A stretch of 64,000 nucleotides of DNA, from the NCBI RefSeq assembly GCF_030817015.1, contig NZ_JAUSYS010000001.1, positions 3,472,001 through 3,536,000 of the forward strand. The letters are read 5' to 3'. Every line of letters begins with the position of its first letter. Position 1 is the first letter of the stretch. Under the pieces are notes generated by a model. The model did not search any database. It saw only the letters and a program-made list of their open reading frames with translations, and was not told the DNA's origin. This DNA is from Arthrobacter sp. V1I7. Its GTDB lineage: Bacteria > Actinomycetota > Actinomycetes > Actinomycetales > Micrococcaceae. The position numbers were made by a program, and so were the translations under genes. This document shows, in pieces, positions 44,178 to 52,340 of the stretch.

Positions 44178-44680
44178 TCCCGCATCGCGTTCATCTTCCT
44201 CGGCGCGGGCCTGATAAACAGCTTTGCCTGGGTGTTCTACATCTTCGGATTGATCCTGCTGATCACCGCCGGCCACCTGCTCACACCGGATTCCCACGAT
44301 CACCGCCACGGCTTTCTCGCTCATGGGCCTGCGGCAGCTGTTCTTCGGCATCGACGGGCTGCTGGACCGTCTCGTCTACCTCTCCCGCGGCCTCGCCGCC
44401 AACCTTGGCTTCATCGACGTCAAGCTCTTCCTGCACGCCCTCCGCGAGAACACCTGCCGTTCATCAACGACGGCGAACACGTCAACGTCGTTGAGGTCAG
44501 CACCGCTCTCTCAGTTGGCGTGATCCTCGGCGTCCTGGCCGTCACCGTGCTGCGAACGAATCTTCGACAAAATGATCAGCGAAGAGGAGTAGCTGAGGAA
44601 GCTCCCGGAGAAATACAGCGGCTCATCCGCAAGGCACACGCCGAGCACTACGAAGACCTCCACCGTGAGGAGCAGCGCTA
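44178..44680 (+). pseudogene. TerC-family membrane protein, degraded
   Basis: Pieces of a TerC/Alx-type integral membrane protein in changing frames: IAFIFLGAGLINSFAWVFYI then FGLILLITAGHLLTP, a jump, then MGLRQLFFGIDGLLDRLVYL, GFIDVKLFLHALREN and, after another shift, PFINDGEHVNVVEVSTALSV and GVILGVLAVTV. The N-terminal half and an internal block are missing and at least two frameshifts separate the rest. Non-functional. Confidence 0.85.
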
Positions 44681-44837
44681 AGGGCCCCTGGGCACTGCTG
44701 ACTGGGCACCCACCACGCCAAAATAGGTTATCCAAGGCCGTGTAGACCGCGCACAATGTCGTGAAGTACTGGATCGAGTCCCGCTCCGCACGTCGCAGCG
44801 CGGCAGACCAACCGTCACCAACCTGAGGGAGATCTTC

Positions 44838-45377
44838 ATGGGCAAGCTCACCGTCACCGCTTTTACCACTCTGGACAACGTCGCCGAGGAGCCCCATCTC
44901 TGGTCGGGCGAGTTCTTCAGCGACGCCACCGGCGCGTTCAACGACGAAGTGCTGGCCGAGGCGGACTCGATGCTGCTCGGTCGGGTCACGTACGAGGGCT
45001 TCGCCGCTGCCTGGCCGTCGCGATCGGGCGACTTCACCTCCGACAAGTTCAACGCCATGCCCAAGTATGTTGTGTCAACGACCCTGGAACGCGCCGACTG
45101 GAACAACAGCACGATTATTGCCGACGACGTACCCGGCCGGGTCCGTGCCCTTCGCGAGCGGGAGAACGTGATTGTTTGGGGGAGCCCGACGCTCGTCAAA
45201 ACGCTCATGGAGGAGAACCTCGTCGACGAGTACGTTCTGTTGGTCTCGCCCATCGTGCTCGGGCACGGCAAGAAGATGCTCCCGGAGGACCGAACCCAGC
45301 ACACGCTGCGGATCGTCGAACCGCGGCTCCTCGAAGGCGGGATGCTGGCACTACGGATGACACCGGCGGTGGCCTGA
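44838..45377 (+). CDS. RibD C-terminal/dihydrofolate-reductase-like protein
   Basis: A 179-aa NAD(P)H-dependent reductase-fold protein with GAGGGAGATC before ATG 44838. Features are MGKLTVTAFTTLDNVAEEP, ADSMLLGRVTYEGFAAAWP, FNAMPKYVVSTTLERADW, ENVIVWGSPTLVKTLMEENL and DEYVLLVSPIVLGHGKKML, the standard order for RibD-C stand-alone proteins. Substrate unknown. A decayed relative follows on the opposite strand. Confidence 0.88.
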   Translation: MGKLTVTAFTTLDNVAEEPHLWSGEFFSDATGAFNDEVLAEADSMLLGRVTYEGFAAAWPSRSGDFTSDKFNAMPKYVVSTTLERADWNNSTIIADDVPGRVRALRERENVIVWGSPTLVKTLMEENLVDEYVLLVSPIVLGHGKKMLPEDRTQHTLRIVEPRLLEGGMLALRMTPAVA

Positions 45378-45423
45378 GGAGCGCCTCTAATAGCCGTCGG
45401 CAGCGTCAGCAGTGGCCGACTCA

Positions 45424-45905
45424 GCGGTGGACGCGGTAGCGGATGTGTGTGGCCTCCGGGGTATCGATCACGCGAACAATCTCCAGCTCAACGCGACGGC
45501 TACAGCTCGAACAGCCGGCGGCCACCACTGAACAGCACCGGGATCTGGCGAATCTGTAGCCCGTCCAACACACCGGCCTCGAGCGCCCGCTGCGACGTGT
45601 ACGCGGCAGGCACCAGCATGTTCCGGCACCCGGCACCCGGCGGCCTTCACCTGAACCATCGCGCTGTCGATCCCGACTTTCACCTACGTCACCAACGGAT
45701 AGTTCGCCACCGAGGGATCCGGCGGACGGTGGCTGAGCATGAAAATCGGGACACCGCAGAGATCACCTTTCCAGTGATCGGCCTGCTCCGCGGTACGCCG
45801 ACCCGCCAGCACCGCACCGGGCGCGAGCATCTCGTCGAACAACTCCCCTGGCCGACCCGGACGGCCGGAACTACTCCTCCGTCGTCCCACCGTACTCTCC
45901 CGCCA
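45424..45905 (-). pseudogene. RibD C-terminal-domain gene, degraded
   Basis: Minus-strand sequence FDEMLAPGAVLAGRRTAEQA, then CGVPIFMLSHRPPDPSVANY, an in-frame TAG after PLVT, GIDSAMVQVKAAG, then after a frameshift NMLVPAAYTSQRALEAGVLD, IRQIPVLFSGGRRLFEL, another TAG, and RVELEIVRVIDTPEATHIRY. It is a recognisable RibD-C reductase but carries two nonsense codons and a frameshift, with a damaged N-terminus. Confidence 0.85.
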
Positions 45906-46005
45906 GGCTATGACTAAAAGCAAAGCTGCTGACGCTCGCGACGTGACAGACGGCTGCCAGCCCAATCCGCTTCCGTCAGCGTCCGCAGGATGACAGAGTT
46001 GAACG

Positions 46006-46458
46006 ATGAACGAGGAAACTAACGGGCTGGTCCTAAACCTCGACTGCACGCTCGATGCTCCCCCGGAAGAAGTCTTCAGGATGCTGACGGAATCGACCGA
46101 ACTGGTGAAGTGGTGGGGTCCGCACGGCTTCACCATCCCTGCAGCCGAACTGAACCTCACGGAAGGCGGCCGCTACGGATTCCGCATGACGCCACCGGAC
46201 GGCGAACCGTTCCACCTCTCAGGGGAGTTCCTGGAGATCGATCCTCCATGGCGCCTGGTCTACACATTCCGCTGGGAGGAACCGACACCAGACGACCGGG
46301 AAACCGTCGTAGACCTCTCACTCGGGAGTACCGGCGAAGCCACGCGCCTGGTGCTCTCACAGGGACCGTTCCTGACGGAAGAGCGGCTGGCCCTGCACCG
46401 CAACGGGTGGACCGAGTCGTTAGAAAAATTGCAGACGGTATTAGATAGTCGCACCTGA
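46006..46458 (+). CDS. SRPBCC (AHSA1-like) domain protein
   Basis: A 150-aa single-domain START-fold protein: LVLNLDCTLDAPPEEVFRML, LVKWWGPHGFTIP, GRYGFRMTPPDGEPFHLSGE, IDPPWRLVYTFRWEEP and LHRNGWTESLEKL are the usual landmarks. It likely binds a hydrophobic ligand in the cytoplasm; no partner gene is adjacent, as both neighbours are pseudogenes. Confidence 0.88.
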   Translation: MNEETNGLVLNLDCTLDAPPEEVFRMLTESTELVKWWGPHGFTIPAAELNLTEGGRYGFRMTPPDGEPFHLSGEFLEIDPPWRLVYTFRWEEPTPDDRETVVDLSLGSTGEATRLVLSQGPFLTEERLALHRNGWTESLEKLQTVLDSRT

Positions 46459-46487
46459 AATCGCGCGGCCCGCGCGCCGATATCGTG

Positions 46488-47558
46488 TTGCGGGACATGT
46501 TCCACTTCGTGCCTGGCCGGGTTCTGGAGTCCGGACGACGGCGGACCTGCTGCGCTTCTGGTTCGACAAGGGCGTGGACGGCCTGCGGATCGACGTCGCG
46601 CATGCGCTGTTCAAGGCCGAGGGCCTGCCGGACGCGCCCTCGATGGGCGGGGTGGTGGACGGGCTGCGGTCCAACCCGCAGGTCTCGGACCAGGAGGAAG
46701 TCCACGAGGTCTACCGCCGCTGGCGCACCCTCGCCGAGAAGTACCAGCCGCACCGCCTGCTGGTGGGCGAGGTCAACCTGGAACCGGCCCGCGCCGCACG
46801 GTACACCAGGGTCGATGAGATGCAGCAGGCATTCGCGTTCGCTTTCGTGAAGCTTGGCTGGGACCCCGCGGGCTGGGCAGCGATCGGGAACGACCTCGAA
46901 ACCGCGCGCATGCTCCACGGCGCCACCCCCACCTGGCACTGGAAAACCACGACATCGTCCGCTCCGTCACCCGCATCGGCGGCGGCGAACTCGGCAGCGC
47001 CCGGGCCCGGGCCGCGCTCGTGGTGTTGCTGGGCCTGCCCGGCCCGGCGTACATCTATCAGGGCCAGGAACTTGGACTGCCCGAGGTCGACGTCCCGCTC
47101 GAAGCCCGGGTGGATCCCATGTGGGCCCGCGGCGGCGTTTGCCGCGACGGCGCCCGCGTACCGCTGCCCTGGACCGAGGATCTGGCGATGAACTATGGCT
47201 TCTCGCTTGCTGAGCCGTCGGCCTCGCCGTGGCTGCCGCAGCCCGAGGACTGGGGCACGCACGCGATCGAGTTGCAGCAGCAGGACCCGGAGTCCACGCT
47301 GCGGCTGGTTACCGCGGCACTGGAGATGCGCCGTCTGCTTGGAAAAACGAGGTCTTCGGCCCCAACGACGGCGGCACCTGGCGGGTCGAGCCTGGCAACC
47401 TGCTGATCTGTGAGCGGGGCGCGGACTTCTTCGTCGCCGTTGCGATGGGAACGGAGCCGATGCAACTTCCGGTCGGATCGGTGCAGCTCAGCGCCCCACC
47501 GCTGGCCGAGGACGGCTGGCTGCAGCCGAACAACGCGGTGTGGGTGCTTCGGGACTAA
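46488..47558 (+). pseudogene. GH13 alpha-glucosidase, truncated copy
   Basis: Closely similar to 25000-26248 of the intact alpha-glucosidase gene. It starts inside the enzyme at RDMFHFVPGRV, skips about 190 bases of the parent (joining to LRFWFDKGVDGLRIDVAHAL), then runs collinearly. A one-base loss near 46940 breaks the ENHD region and another indel near 47340 shifts the C-terminus, which still ends NNAVWVLRD-stop. The first third of the barrel is absent. Similarity is high but not perfect, so it is older than the 428-bp methyltransferase copy. Confidence 0.9.
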
Positions 47559-47596
47559 CGCCTATCCGTTTAGGGCCGCCCGCGTTCCAGACGAAC

Positions 47597-47663
47597 CCCG
47601 TTGCGCTATCAGTTGTAGCTGCTCTCAGGTCCTGAGAACGACCAAAGGTGATAGCGCAACGGG
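47597..47663. repeat. 67-bp element with 15-bp inverted repeats
   Basis: CCCGTTGCGCTATCA and TGATAGCGCAACGGG are perfect inverted repeats bounding 37 bases that include a second palindrome CTCAGGtCCTGAG (47623-47635). The right arm with its inner neighbour is the second copy of the 24-bp repeat at 11425-11448. It may be a miniature inverted-repeat element, abutted insertion-sequence ends, or a terminator for the GH13 remnant. Confidence 0.6.
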
Positions 47664-47666
47664 AAC

Positions 47667-47933
47667 GTGGACGCCCATTTTTGCGTTTCCGCCGTAGCTT
47701 CTTGCCGGGCGGCAACTGTGGCTCCAAGCGCTAGGGCAACCTACAGTCTCTCGGTGACGCAGGCAGAACACGACACCACAGGGGACATTCTGGAGAACTG
47801 CCCCGACACGGCCGTGCCGGCCAACCAGCCCGAGCCGCTGCCGGATCCGATTCCTGAGCCGGAGCCCACGCCACCGCCCGCACCCGTGGTGCCTGCGTCG
47901 GCCCCCGCTCCGGCTCCGCCCGCTCCGGGTTAG
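47667..47933 (+). CDS. Hypothetical short proline-rich protein
   Basis: An 88-codon frame. The first half has no clear character (MDAHFCVSAVASCRAATVAP); the second half is a Pro/Glu/Ala spacer (PEPLPDPIPEPEPTPPPAP) like the stalk of surface or excalibur-type proteins. No ribosome site is clear and it starts four bases after the inverted-repeat element, so it may be the tail of a disrupted gene. Confidence 0.35.
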   Translation: MDAHFCVSAVASCRAATVAPSARATYSLSVTQAEHDTTGDILENCPDTAVPANQPEPLPDPIPEPEPTPPPAPVVPASAPAPAPPAPG

Positions 47934-48049
47934 GCAAACTGCACCGCAATCCACCGCGACGGCGGCACCCGGCTAAACGGAGGATCGCTTGCGTGTACCG
48001 GTGACTAAGCGATCAGCCACGGCAGTTCCCTCTAAATGTCTCTGACGCC

Positions 48050-48361
48050 CTACAGCGGAGCGTCAGAGAAGAACAGGTCAACCGGGGCCGCGTTCCCTGC
48101 CCTGCAGACGATCACCGTCTGCCCACTGTCGTCAACTTCTCGCGCCAACCGAATCATGTCCGTCATCGGACGATTGCAGAACTCAGAGGCAATTTTCGCC
48201 GCAGATCCTATGGATTCGAGTGGGGCGTTCTTACCAAAACCGACATAGATGCGGCCGGGATCGCCACTGGGTGCCGCACTGGCCGGTGAGGCACTCACGG
48301 CGGGCAGCAACAGCGACGCTCCTAGTGCCGCCACCGCGCCGGTCTTCTTCCAGGTTTTCAC
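48050..48361 (-). CDS. Small secreted protein of unknown function
   Basis: From GTG 48361, with GGAAAGGAA upstream, a 103-aa protein begins with a Sec signal peptide (KTWKKTGAVAALGASLLLPA, cleavage after ASAAP or SPASA). The mature part of about 70 residues contains GRIYVGFGKNAPLESIG, two cysteines (EFCNRP and VIVCRAG) that could form a disulfide, and ends LFFSDAPL. No family recognised. The upstream open frame to 48415 lacks a signal-like start. Confidence 0.65.
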   Translation of the reverse strand: MKTWKKTGAVAALGASLLLPAVSASPASAAPSGDPGRIYVGFGKNAPLESIGSAAKIASEFCNRPMTDMIRLAREVDDSGQTVIVCRAGNAAPVDLFFSDAPL

Positions 48362-48469
48362 ATTCTCATTCCTTTCCGATGTGGGTGAATTGATGTACGG
48401 GAAATCTAGACCCACGTGCGCGGGTTATCAATGGTTGTTTTTCTCGCCCTCACAGTGCTCAGATTCCGT

Positions 48470-48610
48470 GTCTTCCGATGTGTTCCACAGCTACGAGCTG
48501 CACCACCGACATCTTCGGCGTCGGGAACCGGACACGGAATAGGATTCCTGCGCATGCGTGAAATGAAATCGCAAGACAGGCGACCAATCAGTCACCTATT
48601 CTGGGCCTGG
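48470..48610 (+). pseudogene. Copy of the 3' end of the K+ channel gene plus downstream promoter region
   Basis: The sequence from CCGATGTGTTCCACAGCTAC to about 48602 follows 42186-42315: it encodes the same DVF.SYELHHRHLRR.EPDT tail, a stop, and then the CCAATcAGTCACCTATtCT-like segment that precedes the ArsR-SRPBCC gene. Several substitutions and small indels show it is a degraded duplicate of the junction between those two genes. Confidence 0.8.
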
Positions 48611-48943
48611 GCCGCGCGATTGGCCGCACGCTGCAGAGCATCGACAACGCCGTGCTGAACCTTGCCCACCACCACGCGGTCGACGGCTGGCAGCTCGAAT
48701 ATCTCAACGGCGAACCCTTGACCGCGGCCACCGTCGGCTGACCGCGCACCGCCTAACCGGCCGCCAGCCTCCGACGTCACACGCGCGTTGCCCGCAACAA
48801 ATCCGACTCAAAGTTGGTCCGAAAAGTCAGTCAAAAAACATCCATGTGAACAGCATATTAAAGCCCGTTTCGGGCCCGTAAAAGTCTCCTAACCAGCGGA
48901 AAATCAAGGGTTTTTCGCTCCAGTGGCCCCCTAGCTTGGTACC
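48611..48943. other. Gene fragment and promoter region before the MFS cluster
   Basis: 48600-48741 is an open piece reading GRAIGRTLQSIDNAVLNLAH then DGWQLEYLNGEPLTAATVG-stop; it looks coding but I cannot name it and it has no start. The AT-rich 48800-48940 should carry the promoter of the downstream plus-strand cluster. Confidence 0.4.
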
Positions 48944-48954
48944 TGGTCCTACCA
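48944..48954. promoter_or_regulatory. FadR-type operator TGGTCCTACCA
   Basis: TGGT-CCT-ACCA is a perfect match to the TGGTnnnACCA form bound by FadR-subfamily GntR regulators; TTGGTA and TGGACCA flank it. It is 36 bases upstream of the MFS start, and a FadR-type gene is second in the cluster. Confidence 0.7.
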
Positions 48955-48990
48955 ATGGACCAATCAGCCAAGAGCCTTCAGGAGCATCCC

Positions 48991-50376
48991 TTGAACGTTT
49001 CCACCGCAGCAAAACCGGCGAGCGCCGAGTCCCTGCCGCCCGGCATCGAACTGTCCGGCACCACCTCGTCCAGCACCGAAACGCCCGCCCTCCCGCCGGC
49101 GTCCCGCCGCCGCTTCCTCCCCGTCAGCGGAAAGCGCCCCGGGCCCGTCGCCGTCACCCTGCTGTTCTCCCTCGGCTGGGTCTTCATGTACGCGGACCGC
49201 AACATCCTCTCCCCGGTCATGAGCGTCATCCAGGAGCAGTGGGGCCTCAACAGGGGCCAGCTCGGACTGATGTCCACGGTCTTCTTCATCACCTACGCGC
49301 TCATGCAGATCCCCACCGGCTACCTCGCGGACAGGATCGGCCGGGTCAAGGTGGTGGTTGCCGGATACGTCGTGTTCGGCATCGGCACCATCCTCAGCGG
49401 CTTCGCCCCCGGCTTTATGATCTTCCTCCTGATGCGCGCCTTCACCGGAATCGGCGAGGGAACCTTCTACAGCCCGGTCTACGGCATTTCCTCCAGCTAC
49501 ATCTCCGACAAATGGCGCGGCGTCTCCGCGGCCCTGATCAACAGCGGCATGGCCGTCGGCATTTCCCTCGGCTTCATCGGCTCGAGCTACTTCACCTTCA
49601 CGCTGGGCCTGGAATGGCACGTCACCTTCCTGATCTTCGGCGCCGCCACCCTGGTGGTGGCCTTCCTGATCAACTACTTCCTCGCCCCCATCGACGCCGA
49701 ACACAAGGCCAAGGCGGCGGCCGACGCTGAAGCCCGGCTCGGGAGCGACGCCCCGGCGGTCAAGGAATCCAGCAAGGCGCTCTTCACGCGCAACCACATC
49801 CTGACCTACGTCCTGATCTTCTGCTCCCTCTACGGCTTCTTCTCGATGCTGACCTGGCTGCCCACCTACCTGCAGCAGGCCCGCGACGTTGCACCGTCCC
49901 AGACCGGCATCATCGCCTCGCTCGTCCCCTGGGCCTCCATCCCCGGCGCCATCCTGCTGAGCATGCTGGCCCGCCGGCTGCGCAACACCCGCCCGCTGAT
50001 CGTCCTGCTCGCCGTGCTCGGCGGACTCTGCCAGGTCCTCGTCCCGCTGACCGGCGACTACTCCCTCATGATCGTGGGCCTGGTGGTCTACGGACTGGTC
50101 GGCAAGCTCGCCCTCGACCCCATCCTGATCGCCTTCCTGGCCGAGAACACGCCGCGCTCCATGTACTCCCGGGCCTACGGCTACTTCAACTTCGCCGGCA
50201 TGCTCTCCTCCATCTTCGCCCCGTACATCACCGGGGCCCTGGCGGACGCCACCGGAGCCCTCGAAGCAGGCTTCTACCTCTCCGCGGTGCTGCTCCTGAT
50301 CGGCGCCATCGCGTTCTGCTTCACGAAGCCGGCCGCCGTCGCCGCACCGGAACCGGCCCTCCGGCCCGTCGGCTAG
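48991..50376 (+). CDS. MFS transporter (anion/cation symporter type)
   Basis: A 461-aa major facilitator with twelve helices. TTG 48991 is preferred to ATG 48955, because CAGGAG lies six bases before it while ATG 48955 abuts the operator and lacks a site. After a 45-residue Ser/Pro-rich tail come ALLFSLGWVFMYADRN-like TM1, the loop motif GYLADRIGRVKVVV and a central hydrophilic loop (AEHKAKAAADAEARLG). WVFMYADRNILSPVMSVI with D/R in TM1 is typical of the ACS subfamily of organic anion importers. It probably imports the amide hydrolysed by the downstream enzymes. Confidence 0.85.
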   Translation: MNVSTAAKPASAESLPPGIELSGTTSSSTETPALPPASRRRFLPVSGKRPGPVAVTLLFSLGWVFMYADRNILSPVMSVIQEQWGLNRGQLGLMSTVFFITYALMQIPTGYLADRIGRVKVVVAGYVVFGIGTILSGFAPGFMIFLLMRAFTGIGEGTFYSPVYGISSSYISDKWRGVSAALINSGMAVGISLGFIGSSYFTFTLGLEWHVTFLIFGAATLVVAFLINYFLAPIDAEHKAKAAADAEARLGSDAPAVKESSKALFTRNHILTYVLIFCSLYGFFSMLTWLPTYLQQARDVAPSQTGIIASLVPWASIPGAILLSMLARRLRNTRPLIVLLAVLGGLCQVLVPLTGDYSLMIVGLVVYGLVGKLALDPILIAFLAENTPRSMYSRAYGYFNFAGMLSSIFAPYITGALADATGALEAGFYLSAVLLLIGAIAFCFTKPAAVAAPEPALRPVG

Positions 50377-50420
50377 CGTCCAGCAAGCACACCCTAGTTC
50401 CACCGCAGAAAGGCCCTCCA

Positions 50421-51122
50421 GTGACCCCGCATGCAGACCCGCGTTCCGCCCTCCGCTCCGCTGCGCCGATGAGCGCGGAGGTCGCCGCTTACATCGAGCG
50501 TGAAATCGCCTCCCGCGGCCTCCAGCCCGGCGACAAGCTCCCCACCGAGCGGGAGCTCGCCGCGCAACTGTCTGTATCGCGGGGCACTGTACGGGCCGCC
50601 CTGCAGGACCTCGCCGCCAAGCACCTGCTGGAACGGACCCCGGGCCGCGGCACCGTCGTGGCCGAGCCGCCGGCCGGGGTGAGCGAACTTTACGCCCGCC
50701 TCGCCGGCGTCGGCCAGGCCCAGCAGGACGTGGCCGAGCTCCGCGGCTCCATGGAACCGCTGGTGGCCGAGCTCGCCGCCCTGCGGTCCAGCGCCGCGGA
50801 CCTCATCCAGCTCCAGGACGTGCTCAACGGCTCCAACGAGCACCTCTCCCCCGAGGAAGCGCTGCGCCTGGACATCCAGTTCCACACGCTCCTGGCCCAG
50901 GCCGCGCGGAACCAGCTCATGGCCACGGTGCTGACCATGACCAGCTCCTGGACCTCCGAGGTCCGGCTGCGCTCCCACGCCACCATCGAAGGGCGCCGGA
51001 CGTCGATCGAGGGCCACCGCCACATCCTCGAAGCCATCCAGACCAGGGACGCCACCGGCGCCGGTATCGCCATGCGCGACCACCTCGCGGACGTCGCCCT
51101 CCTCATCAGCGGCCACCACTAA
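50421..51122 (+). CDS. FadR-subfamily GntR regulator
   Basis: A 233-aa regulator from GTG 50421. The winged helix is IEREIASRGLQPGDKLPTER, LAAQLSVSRGTVRAALQDLA and LLERTPGRGTVVAEPP; the FCD domain follows with LRLDIQFHTLLAQAARNQLM and EGHRHILEAIQTRDATGAG. The spaced Asp/His residues fit a metal-dependent effector pocket. It likely binds the TGGTCCTACCA site upstream of the MFS gene, an autoregulated cluster. Confidence 0.88.
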   Translation: MTPHADPRSALRSAAPMSAEVAAYIEREIASRGLQPGDKLPTERELAAQLSVSRGTVRAALQDLAAKHLLERTPGRGTVVAEPPAGVSELYARLAGVGQAQQDVAELRGSMEPLVAELAALRSSAADLIQLQDVLNGSNEHLSPEEALRLDIQFHTLLAQAARNQLMATVLTMTSSWTSEVRLRSHATIEGRRTSIEGHRHILEAIQTRDATGAGIAMRDHLADVALLISGHH

Positions 51123-51179
51123 CCGCAAAAACAGCCGAACCAAAGACGCCACACCGATCCCCCCGACCGGAGAACCACC

Positions 51180-52340
51180 GTGACCACCTCACTCATTTCG
51201 CCCCCGACGGCAGCCCACCCCGGCACAGCCACAGCCACAGCCACAGCCACCAAACAGGCCGCCGCCGCCCTGCAGCCGTGGCAGGGGGTCCAGGACGGAA
51301 AGCACTACCTGCCGTCGTCCGTCGAGAACGTCCTGTGGGGCGCACTCCCCTGCGCCGGCGACCGCCCCGTCCTCAGCATCGACTCCGGCACCGACGTCAC
51401 CATCGACACCATCAGCCACGAAGGCATTTTGGAAGACCAGGGCCGGGACCCGCTCGCCTTCTTTGCCTCACACGGCGTCGAGGACCGGCAGGTCCTCGAC
51501 GACGCCATCGCCCTTGCGGCGTCGGACGTCCAGCGTCTCCCCGGCGGCCTCGGCCCCCACGTGGTCACCGGCCCCATCGCGGTCCGGGGCGCCCGGCCCG
51601 GCGACCTCCTCAAGATCACCGTCCTGGAAACCACCCCGCGCGTGCCCTACGGCGTGATCTCTAGCCGGCACGGCCGGGGCGCGCTCAACGGGGAATTCCC
51701 GCTCGGCCCTGACACCTACAGCGCCTTCGCCACCGTCAAGGACACGGCGGACGGCAGGGCGTCGGGCTGGCTGCCGCTGCGACCCGGCGCGGAACCGTCC
51801 GTGCACTTCCCGCTCAACCCGTTCCTGGGCATCATGGGCGTCGCCGTGGACGGTGCACAGCGTCCGCATTCGGTCCCGCCTGGACGCCACGGCGGGAACA
51901 TCGACATCAACCTCCTCACCGCCGGCAGCTCCCTGTACCTGCCCGTCCAGGTCGCGGACGCCCTCGCTTATGTGGGCGATCCGCACTTTGCGCAGGGCGA
52001 CGGCGAAGTCTCCCTGACCGCGATGGAGGCCTCCCTCCGGGTGAAGCTGCGCTTCGACGTCGTGCCGCAGGACGAGGCGGTACGAAACTTCGGCGTCCTG
52101 GCCGGCCCGCTGGCCCAGACCCCGGAGTTCCTGGTTCCCACGGGGATGGACGAAGACCTCGACACGGCCGTGCAGAACTGCGTGCGCGCCGCCGTCGGCC
52201 TGTTGCAGGCCCGGTACGGGATGGATCCCAGCCTCGCCTACGCCTATCTCAGCGCCGCCACAGACTTCAACATCTCACAGGTGGTGGACCTCGTGAAGGG
52301 CGTGCACGCCCGCATCCGGGTCGAGGACTTCCTCCGGTGA
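51180..52340 (+). CDS. Acetamidase/formamidase family protein
   Basis: A 386-aa FmdA/AmdA-family hydrolase from GTG 51180 (CGGAGAACC upstream). HYLPSSVENVLWGALPCAGD, VTGPIAVRGARPGDLLKITV, GIMGVAVDGAQRPHSVPPGRH, GGNIDINLLTAGSSLYLPV and the acidic YVGDPHFAQGDGEVSLTAME are hallmark blocks, with conserved His/Asp residues for metal or catalysis. It hydrolyses a short-chain amide to acid and ammonia. The N-terminus carries a (Thr-Ala)n stretch encoded by a hexanucleotide repeat. The stop overlaps the amidase start (GTGA). Confidence 0.9.
   Translation: MTTSLISPPTAAHPGTATATATATKQAAAALQPWQGVQDGKHYLPSSVENVLWGALPCAGDRPVLSIDSGTDVTIDTISHEGILEDQGRDPLAFFASHGVEDRQVLDDAIALAASDVQRLPGGLGPHVVTGPIAVRGARPGDLLKITVLETTPRVPYGVISSRHGRGALNGEFPLGPDTYSAFATVKDTADGRASGWLPLRPGAEPSVHFPLNPFLGIMGVAVDGAQRPHSVPPGRHGGNIDINLLTAGSSLYLPVQVADALAYVGDPHFAQGDGEVSLTAMEASLRVKLRFDVVPQDEAVRNFGVLAGPLAQTPEFLVPTGMDEDLDTAVQNCVRAAVGLLQARYGMDPSLAYAYLSAATDFNISQVVDLVKGVHARIRVEDFLR
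51225..51248 (+). repeat. Four ACAGCC hexanucleotide units inside the acetamidase gene
   Basis: ACAGCC occurs four times in tandem plus a partial unit, encoding an alternating Thr-Ala run near the N-terminus. Changes in unit number keep the frame and would only alter tail length. Confidence 0.85.

Noticed and set aside
45684..46160. A 158-codon minus-strand frame as an intact gene
   Set aside because: Only the last 60 codons are RibD-C-like and they run into TAG; the upstream part is the antisense of the SRPBCC gene.
47597..47663. The inverted-repeat pair as a certain transposon
   Set aside because: No open frame fits in 67 bases and no target-site duplication is obvious; kept only as a structured repeat.
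48964..50403. A 479-codon minus-strand open frame opposite the MFS gene
   Set aside because: Composition (Glu/Gly/Asp-rich, no hydrophobic core) is typical of antisense shadow; the plus strand is a clear membrane transporter.
51225..51248. Tandem ACAGCC units as a possible CRISPR or regulatory repeat
   Set aside because: Units are six bases with no spacers and lie in frame within a coding sequence; a simple microsatellite.
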